Shown: in pieces, positions 58,231 to 64,000 of the stretch
How the letters are laid out: each line of letters starts with the position of its first letter
How positions within the stretch are numbered: the first letter of the stretch is position 1
Assembly: GCA_016215025.1 (NCBI GenBank)
Contig: JACRMI010000124.1
Span: 62,001-126,000 of the forward strand
Origin: Chloroflexota bacterium
GTDB taxonomy: Bacteria > Chloroflexota > Anaerolineae > UBA4142
Direction: 5' to 3'
DNA: 64,000 nucleotides
Translations under genes and position numbers: made by a program
The notes under the pieces: generated by a model
Databases searched by the model: none
Told to the model about the DNA's origin: nothing
What the model saw: the letters and a program-made list of their open reading frames with translations, nothing else

Positions 58231-59307
58231 ATGAAACATCCAGCTACTCGTCGTATCGCCGAAATTGTTGTGATCTTGATCGCTGTGACTCTGCTTTACG
58301 CGGTTTCGGCAACAATCGCCAGCGCGTGTTCGGATATTCAGTTTACGGATGACAAGGATTTTGTCGTCTCCGCGCGCACCATGGATTTCGATATTGATTT
58401 GAAATCCGACATCAAGATTGTGCCACGCGGACAACCAACCACGAGCAACGCATCCGATGGCAAAAAAGGACTGAGTTGGACAAGCAAGTACGGTTTTGTT
58501 GGCGTCAATGCGTTAGACCTTGACAAGTTCAACGATGGACTGAACGAAAAGGGACTGTCGGTCGGTATGTTGTGGCTCGAATTGAGCGAGTATCCCAACC
58601 CCACCTCGTCGGATAACGCGCTGTCCATTCAGGACGTTGGTACGTGGATGCTGGGAAATTTTGCAACGGTGAACGAAGTTAAAACCGCGCTCAAGAACGT
58701 GACCGTCTGGGGCGAGATGTCGAACGAGATCAAGATGGTTCCGCCAGTCCATTTCTCCATTCACGACGCACAAGGCAACAACCTCGTCGTCGAATTTGTC
58801 AAAGGCGAAATGAAAATCTATGACAATCCCAATGGAGTGATGGTAAATGACCCCACGCTCGATTGGCATCTGACCAGCTATAAGGCGTTCAAAGGCAATC
58901 GGCTCGAAGTCGGCGCAGCGCCGAGCGGTTTGTATTCGCCTTCGCGCTTTATCGCGCTGAGTCGTCTGCGCGATGATTTGGTCAAGCCCAAGACCAACCG
59001 CGAAGCGCTCGAGTTTGCAATGGCGATCATCGGGCGCGTCAGTTTTATTCCCGGCGAAGGCGTTGAAGTCAAGACCGACGCGCAAGCGCAGGATGCGCTA
59101 ATGCCGTATGGCGGCACGTACACCCAGTGGACAGTCATCCGCGATCACAAGAATTTGGTCTATTTCTACAAGACGACCCTCAATTCTTCATATCGTTTGA
59201 TTGATCTCAAAAAGGTAGATTTCAGCGCGGGACAAGCGATCAAGGCATTGAATTTGGAAAACGATAACGCGGATTTGGCGCAAGACATGACAAGCAAATT
59301 CAAGTAG
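58231..59307 (+). CDS. Choloylglycine hydrolase-family amidase (Ntn-type)
   Basis: Secreted N-terminal-nucleophile amidase of 358 residues. After an N-terminal hydrophobic stretch (about 10-31) comes ASACSDIQF; Cys33 would be the nucleophile once exposed. Following Arg/Asp residues (VSARTMDFDID), GLNEKGLSVGMLWL and the Asn/Arg region NDPTLDWHL and YSPSRF fit the penicillin-V-acylase/bile-salt-hydrolase family. It would cleave linear amide bonds, possibly acyl-homoserine lactones or similar. The ATG at 58231 follows AAGGTG. A terminator lies at 59420. Confidence 0.9.
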   Translation: MKHPATRRIAEIVVILIAVTLLYAVSATIASACSDIQFTDDKDFVVSARTMDFDIDLKSDIKIVPRGQPTTSNASDGKKGLSWTSKYGFVGVNALDLDKFNDGLNEKGLSVGMLWLELSEYPNPTSSDNALSIQDVGTWMLGNFATVNEVKTALKNVTVWGEMSNEIKMVPPVHFSIHDAQGNNLVVEFVKGEMKIYDNPNGVMVNDPTLDWHLTSYKAFKGNRLEVGAAPSGLYSPSRFIALSRLRDDLVKPKTNREALEFAMAIIGRVSFIPGEGVEVKTDAQAQDALMPYGGTYTQWTVIRDHKNLVYFYKTTLNSSYRLIDLKKVDFSAGQAIKALNLENDNADLAQDMTSKFK

Positions 59308-59419
59308 ACGGAAACAAAATCCGAAAGGTTGCCACATGATCGTTCGGGTTTCTATTGGCTCCGTGATTTCAATGCAGAAATCTCCAACGTTACGCTTGCA
59401 GTCAAGTCAGGGCGGCTAA

Positions 59420-59454
59420 GACGCAAGAGTTGATCTCTTGCGCCTTTGTTTTTT
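59420..59454 (+). terminator. Rho-independent terminator
   Basis: Stem GACGCAAGAG / CTCTTGCGCC with a TTGAT loop (59420-59444) followed by TTTGTTTTTT. It separates the amidase gene from the amidohydrolase operon. Confidence 0.85.
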
Positions 59455-59487
59455 ATCGAATCCAGTCATTCGATTTTAGGAGCGGCT

Positions 59488-61170
59488 ATGCAATCATCCG
59501 ATTTAGCAAATCTCATTTTTCGTAACGGACACATCTACACGCTCAACCCGAAACGACCTTGGGCAGAAGCTGTGGCGGTTCAGGGCAAAGCTATCGTTTA
59601 TGTTGGTTCTGACTATGGGGTGACAAAATGGATCGGTCACTCGACGCAAGTCATCGATTTAAAAGGACGAATGCTCATGCCCGGATTCATCGACGGGCAC
59701 AATCATTTTGTTGCCGGTGCATTTGCCAAGCGCGGCGTCAATCTTCTGGGTGCAAAAAACAAAGCGGATGCGCTCGCGCGAATTCGTGAATACGTCCAAG
59801 CGCATCCAGAGAAAAATCTGTATCTCGGTTTCAATTGGACATTCCAAATGTTTGGCAGAACCGATGGCAAACGCCAAGACTTGGACTCGGTGTGTCAGGA
59901 CAAGCCCATCTTTCTATTCAGCGAGGACAGCCACAATGGTTGGTTCAACACCAAGACGATGGAAATCGCCGGAATAAATCAGCATACGCCTGATCCTATC
60001 CCTGGCTCTAGTTATTTCCGACGCGATGCCGATGGTATGCCGACGGGCATCAGCATTGAAGATGCGACAATGCAACTCGCCATGGCGCTAGGTGTAATAG
60101 GCGGCAAAGCCGCGCTTCAAGAAACGATGGAGCAAATTTTTCCGCTGCTCGCCAAAAATGGCATCACGGCGTATCACGACATGGGAATTTTTGCGCCCCA
60201 TCTATCGGACGGCTATCTCGGTTTCGAGTTGCTCCAAGAATGGGAACGAGCAGGCAAGCTGCCCTGTCGCGTCGTCGGCGTTTATGGTGAGCGCGATGCG
60301 GCGAACGATCCCGCAAGTCGCCTGCAATTGCTCAAGGACTGGAATTGGAAATATCGATCAGAACTCGTCAAGGTCACTGGCTTGAAAATCTGGGCGGATG
60401 GCACGTATCTCTCGCACACGGGCGTGCAGTTGGAGCTGTACGCCGATCAACCCAATACCTGCGGCGAAAGCGATTGGACAACCGAAACGTTAGTCAAGTG
60501 GATCGAGCCAGCGCATCTCGCCGGATTCGACGTGCATATTCACACTGATGGAGATGGGGCGGTGCGTCGCTGTCTCGATGCGTTTGAAATCGTCGCGAAG
60601 AAACATGGCAACCTGGGACGACGTTCTGCGCTGCATCACACGTACATCATTCATCCCGACGATCTCCCTCGCTTTAAGAGCATCGGCGTTGGCGTGAATG
60701 CGACGGCGGCGTGGTTCGTGAATTACAAAGGCGATTACGAAGAGGCGCTCAGAATCTTTGGTCGAGAAAAAACAGAGAGAGAATATGCCATTCAACGAAG
60801 ATTGATGTCTTTGGGCGTGAATCTTACTTTCGGCAGCGACATCCCCGGCACCGATGTCGAAGAACTTGCGCCGTTGTACCAAATGCAAGCGGCATACGAA
60901 GGTCATCTCCCTGGCGACACGAGCACACTTCAGCCACCACCAGATCGACTGTTCACATTAGAGGAATTGCTGCGCGCTTACACCATTAACGGTGCGTACC
61001 AAATGCACCTGGAAGATAAAATCGGCTCGCTAGAAGTGGGAAAACTAGCCGACCTGATCGTGCTCGAAAAGAATTTGTTCGACGTTCCCAAAGACCAGTT
61101 GTGCAACGTCAAGGTCTTGCTCACAATGATGAATGGTCGCGTGACGCATGAGCAACAGCGGCTGAATTGA
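59488..61170 (+). CDS. Amidohydrolase family protein (YtcJ-like)
   Basis: Metal-dependent hydrolase of 560 residues, Amidohydro_3 group. The metal-binding HxH is in MPGFIDGHNHFVAG (about 70), later His ligands in DVHIHTDGDGAVRRCLD (about 350) and ALHHTYIIHPDD, and the Asp in FGSDIPGTDVE. The C-terminal YTINGAYQMHLEDKIGSLEVGKLADLIVLEKN is typical of the family. Cytoplasmic; substrate unknown (an N-acyl or cyclic amide). AGGAGCGGCT precedes the ATG at 59488; an upstream ATG at 59446 lies in the terminator. It is followed by the amidase gene after 12 bases. Confidence 0.92.
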   Translation: MQSSDLANLIFRNGHIYTLNPKRPWAEAVAVQGKAIVYVGSDYGVTKWIGHSTQVIDLKGRMLMPGFIDGHNHFVAGAFAKRGVNLLGAKNKADALARIREYVQAHPEKNLYLGFNWTFQMFGRTDGKRQDLDSVCQDKPIFLFSEDSHNGWFNTKTMEIAGINQHTPDPIPGSSYFRRDADGMPTGISIEDATMQLAMALGVIGGKAALQETMEQIFPLLAKNGITAYHDMGIFAPHLSDGYLGFELLQEWERAGKLPCRVVGVYGERDAANDPASRLQLLKDWNWKYRSELVKVTGLKIWADGTYLSHTGVQLELYADQPNTCGESDWTTETLVKWIEPAHLAGFDVHIHTDGDGAVRRCLDAFEIVAKKHGNLGRRSALHHTYIIHPDDLPRFKSIGVGVNATAAWFVNYKGDYEEALRIFGREKTEREYAIQRRLMSLGVNLTFGSDIPGTDVEELAPLYQMQAAYEGHLPGDTSTLQPPPDRLFTLEELLRAYTINGAYQMHLEDKIGSLEVGKLADLIVLEKNLFDVPKDQLCNVKVLLTMMNGRVTHEQQRLN

Positions 61171-61182
61171 AAGGAAGTCAAA

Positions 61183-62655
61183 ATGTCGCAGCATAATCTA
61201 TCGACGAATGATCTTGAACTTTGTTACATGTCGGCATTTGATTTGCTTGAACGCTTCCGCGCCAAGCAACTTTCGCCGGTCGATGTGCTTTACGCGCAGA
61301 TCAAACGATACGAGCAAATCGGCAAGCAAGTCAACTGTGTCACGTACACGCATTTTGACGATGCGATGCACGCCGCGCAAGAATCGGAGCGGCGTTATCA
61401 AAACGGAAATCCGCGACCGCTCGAAGGGATCACCGTCGGCATAAAAGATGAAGATGGCCCCATCGGTTGGACGATGACGGCGGGTTCCGTTTTGCTCAAA
61501 GATAACAAGCTCGAACACAACACACCCGTTACCGACAAATTGATCCAAGCAGGCGTCGTCATGCATTTGCAAACGACTGTGCCAGAGTTCTACGCCAACT
61601 CTTGCACCTGGTCGAAATTGTGGGGCGTGACGCGCAATCCGTGGAATCTACACTACACCGTTGGCGGATCATCGGGTGGAGCGGGCGCAGCGCTTGCGGC
61701 TGGTCTGACAACGCTTGCCACCGGCAGCGACATGGGCGGCTCGATTCGGATACCGTCGAGTTTCAACGGCGTCTATGGTTTCAAGCCGCCGCATGGTCGC
61801 GTACCCGTTTTGCCGGGCGATGAGATCATGCCGCAGTCGACGTCGGGACCGATGGCGCGCACGCTGCGAGACTTGGCGCTCTTTCAAACGGCGATGTGCG
61901 GTCCACATCCCGATCAAATGAGCGCGCTGCGGCCCAAGCTCAAATATCCGACGAGTTATCCGGACATCAAGGGTTGGCGCATCGTGTACAGTCCGGACCA
62001 AGGATGGGCAACCATCGATCCGGATGTAAAACGAAACACCGAAACCGCGTTAAGAATCCTCGAGCAACAAGGCGCAATTATCGATCAAGTCCGATTGAAT
62101 TGGAAAGGTTCCGAAATCATTAACGCGGTGATGAAATCGCTGCTTGCTACCGGCATGGGCAGCATGTTGCATCCGTTCATGGAGCCGCACTTGCAAGAAC
62201 TTATGACCAGTTACGGTCGCTACTTTGTGAAATTTGGTCAGCAAGAGCTGGGAGCCAAAGAACTCGCACAAGCGCAAGCTTATGCGGCACAAGTCTTCCA
62301 CGATTACGATTGTCTTTTCGAACACGGATTTCGTGCGTTCATCTGCCCCACCACGGCGACTAACCGCATTCCTGCGGATTTTGATGCGACAGAGCCAGAT
62401 GCAAAGGTGATCGTGAATGGTGAAACGGTCAATCCGCAATTCGGCTGGGCGCTCACGCCGGCATTCAATCTCATGTACACAATTCCAGTCGTAAATGTGC
62501 CGACTGGTTTCGACTCGAATCATGTGCCAACGGGAATGCAAATCGCCGCGCGATCGTACGACGACTTGGCTGCGTTTCAAGTGGCGGCAACATACGCGGA
62601 AGCTGCGCCACAATTTTTCGCGCGTAATTCCTTCCCCGATTTTCGCAATCAATAA
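61183..62655 (+). CDS. Amidase-signature family amidase
   Basis: Cytoplasmic amidase of 490 residues. The catalytic Lys is in ITVGIKDEDGP (about 87), the Ser pair in VGGSSGGAGAALAAG (about 162) and ATGSDMGGSIRIPSSFNG (about 184), giving the Ser-cisSer-Lys triad. The amide substrate is not predictable. A good AAAGGAAG site follows the amidohydrolase stop; the two form an operon that could carry out successive amide cleavages. The downstream membrane protein starts 17 bases later. Confidence 0.93.
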   Translation: MSQHNLSTNDLELCYMSAFDLLERFRAKQLSPVDVLYAQIKRYEQIGKQVNCVTYTHFDDAMHAAQESERRYQNGNPRPLEGITVGIKDEDGPIGWTMTAGSVLLKDNKLEHNTPVTDKLIQAGVVMHLQTTVPEFYANSCTWSKLWGVTRNPWNLHYTVGGSSGGAGAALAAGLTTLATGSDMGGSIRIPSSFNGVYGFKPPHGRVPVLPGDEIMPQSTSGPMARTLRDLALFQTAMCGPHPDQMSALRPKLKYPTSYPDIKGWRIVYSPDQGWATIDPDVKRNTETALRILEQQGAIIDQVRLNWKGSEIINAVMKSLLATGMGSMLHPFMEPHLQELMTSYGRYFVKFGQQELGAKELAQAQAYAAQVFHDYDCLFEHGFRAFICPTTATNRIPADFDATEPDAKVIVNGETVNPQFGWALTPAFNLMYTIPVVNVPTGFDSNHVPTGMQIAARSYDDLAAFQVAATYAEAAPQFFARNSFPDFRNQ

Positions 62656-62672
62656 ATCCAGCGACCTCTCGC

Positions 62673-63776
62673 ATGGCGAAACCTATGAAGCTAATCCGAT
62701 CATCGCCGATCCGGCGCAACCAAGTCGAATTTTATCTATTGCTCACGTTGATGACGCTGGCATTGTCGGTTGTTTTAACTCGCGTCTTTTTGCAGTTGAC
62801 CGGTTATCCACAGCTCGGCAATAGTTATTTGCACATTGCCCACGTGTTGTGGGGGGGACTGTTGCTTTACATTGCGGCGCTGCTCCCGTTGATTCTCGTC
62901 AATCGTTGGGCGTTGACCGTCAGCGCAATCCTCAACGGGACTGGCGTCGGCTTGTTCATCGATGAAGTCGGAAAATTCATCACGCGTGACAACAATTATT
63001 TTTATCGACCTGCTGCTCCCATAATCTATGCCTTTTTCTTGTTGAGTGTGCTCTTGTTGGTCTATGTGCACAAACCGCGCCAGTCCAATCCGCGCGAGGC
63101 ACTCTACCACGCCTCCGAAGAATTACCTCAAGTCATTGATCGCCCTTTGTCTGTGAATGAGCGCGCGTACTTGATCGATCAATTACAATTGGCGCAACGC
63201 ACAGGCGCGCAATCGCTGGCTCGCCTAGCCGCTGCGCTCAACAGTTATTTACAGGACGAGGAATTGCGCGTCACAGTGAACAGGCTCAGTGTGTGGGAAG
63301 AATTGGCGCAGAGACCAGTTGCCTGGGCAAAACATTTGCCACGTCAGTTCTATCGCATTTTGATTTCTGGATTTTTATTCATCAGCGGACTGTTCGCTTT
63401 GCTCGAAGTCGCTTCGCTCGTCACTTCGGCACTCTTTTCGAATCTTTTTGATACGCATACATTATCTTTTCTGGTGACCGTCGACGAACTCCGCTCGGTA
63501 AGCGATTATCCCTGGTTCCAAGTCCGCATCTTTCTGGAAGGTGCTGTCGGCGTGGTCGAGTGGGTCGCGTGCTATTTTCTACTGACGCGCCGCGAAGCGC
63601 GTGGAATTCAGACGGCGATCTTTGGTCTCGTGTTGTCGTTGACCACAGTAGTCTTGCTCACTTTTTATCTCGATCAGTTCGGCGCGCTGGTTGGCGCATT
63701 GTTCGAATTCAGTATGCTGCTTTTCTTGCTGGCTTTTCGTCGTTGGTATGGGAGTAGTGCAAATGTTAACCAATAA
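62673..63776 (+). CDS. Multi-TM membrane protein of unknown function
   Basis: Membrane protein of 367 residues with about seven TM segments (about 19-41, 47-70, 77-95 and 110-128, then 225-250, 285-310 and 320-355) around a helical cytoplasmic part (about 130-220, LSVNERAYLIDQLQLAQRTG). A conserved-looking GNSYLHIAHVLWGGLLLYIA and GTGVGLFIDEVGKFITRDNN lie in the first half. I recall similar unnamed proteins in Chloroflexota and Actinobacteria but no function. It may be co-transcribed with the amidase. A small ORF overlaps its end. Confidence 0.75.
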   Translation: MAKPMKLIRSSPIRRNQVEFYLLLTLMTLALSVVLTRVFLQLTGYPQLGNSYLHIAHVLWGGLLLYIAALLPLILVNRWALTVSAILNGTGVGLFIDEVGKFITRDNNYFYRPAAPIIYAFFLLSVLLLVYVHKPRQSNPREALYHASEELPQVIDRPLSVNERAYLIDQLQLAQRTGAQSLARLAAALNSYLQDEELRVTVNRLSVWEELAQRPVAWAKHLPRQFYRILISGFLFISGLFALLEVASLVTSALFSNLFDTHTLSFLVTVDELRSVSDYPWFQVRIFLEGAVGVVEWVACYFLLTRREARGIQTAIFGLVLSLTTVVLLTFYLDQFGALVGALFEFSMLLFLLAFRRWYGSSANVNQ

Positions 63777-63873
63777 CATTCGACTCGTTTTCGTTATTGC
63801 CGCGCCCATCGCCACCGCCTGGACCTTGTGGTGGTTCTTTAGCCTCGATGGCACGTTGGGGCTGTATCAATAG
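63763..63873 (+). CDS. Possible 36-residue membrane peptide
   Basis: Short frame overlapping the previous gene by 14 bases. It reads MLTNNIRLVFVIAAPIATAW and then a WWFF stretch, a single TM helix. A GGAG lies 12 bases before the ATG. Its stop is immediately followed by the ATG of the next gene, which supports expression as an operon member, but the length makes it uncertain. Confidence 0.5.
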   Translation: MLTNNIRLVFVIAAPIATAWTLWWFFSLDGTLGLYQ

Positions 63874-64000
63874 ATGCCTGAGTTCCGAATTATCTTCATC
63901 ATCGTCGGGGTTGCTGGCATTCTCGCCCCAGTGCTTGCCGTCATAATCGGATTTATCCCGGCGTCGGCACGCCATTTCTTCGACATGGCAATTACGGCGA
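63874..64000 (+). CDS. Partial membrane protein gene cut by window end
   Basis: Starts ATG directly after the preceding TAG and is open to the window edge (42 codons seen). It reads MPEFRIIFIIVGVAGILAPV, then AVIIGFIPASARHF, i.e. one TM segment so far. No family can be assigned from this much. Confidence 0.6.
   Translation, partial: MPEFRIIFIIVGVAGILAPVLAVIIGFIPASARHFFDMAITA

Overview
The window looks like accessory-rich chromosome from a Gram-positive-like or monoderm bacterium of the Chloroflexota, most likely an Anaerolineae-type lineage. The evidence is many lipoproteins with a lipobox followed by Pro/Thr-rich (PTPT) linkers, several NBR1-type Ig-like domain lipoproteins, and intergenic repeats of the GTCATT(T/G)CGAG...GCGAAG type. 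This placement is an inference from gene style; no rRNA, tRNA or universal marker gene is visible. I see no phage, integrase, transposase or CRISPR array.

Layout. 1-6.4 kb: a lipoprotein, then signalling genes: a hybrid histidine kinase with two receivers, a single-domain response regulator, and an unusual HisKA-HisKA-REC-adenylate cyclase. 6.6-7.9 kb: a protoglobin fused to two Rieske domains. 8.4-20 kb: a redox block, all on the + strand: TPR protein, NHL beta-propeller, five multihaem c-type cytochromes (4, 6, 16, 8 and 3 haem motifs), a six-cluster ferredoxin-like protein and an FAD/NAD(P) oxidoreductase. It can be read as a route carrying electrons from a soluble donor through the membrane to the cell exterior, or the reverse. 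20-24 kb (- strand): stress genes (SDR of the YdaD/YhdF type, DUF6335, a ferritin-like protein, a YciE/YciF ferritin-like protein). 24-32 kb: one 2,748-residue cyclic beta-1,2-glucan synthase. 32.5-40.8 kb: a small C2H2 zinc-finger protein, LuxR-type regulators with degenerate receivers, a mechanosensitive-channel-like membrane protein, SRPBCC proteins, DUF5670 and DUF3309 mini-membrane proteins, an ABC exporter and a DUF2171 protein. 40.8-46.2 kb (- strand): an operon of lipid and phosphoester enzymes (two PAP2 phosphatases, DUF1206, an EEP phosphodiesterase, an alkaline-phosphatase-superfamily protein, a diacylglycerol-kinase-like lipid kinase). 46.3-47.9 kb: GlsB/YeaQ, CsbD and basic small proteins. 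48.1-51.1 kb: a 7TM sensor kinase with a NarL regulator. 51.5-58.2 kb: a stand-alone receiver, then three paralogous Ig/NBR1 proteins and a DUF333-DUF333-chagasin-like lipoprotein. 58.2-62.7 kb: three amide or amidohydrolase enzymes. 62.7-64 kb: membrane proteins, the last cut by the window end.

How it fits together. About half the window is typical of an envelope and general-stress repertoire (ferritins, CsbD, GlsB, DUF5670, DUF3309, DUF6335, cyclic glucan, lipid remodelling) surrounded by phosphorelay and pseudo-receiver regulators. The redox block is the most striking module: 37 haem-binding motifs in five proteins next to a haem/Rieske fusion. Intergenic DNA is filled with at least three families of hairpin-forming dispersed repeats, some of which supply the stop or start codons of neighbouring genes.
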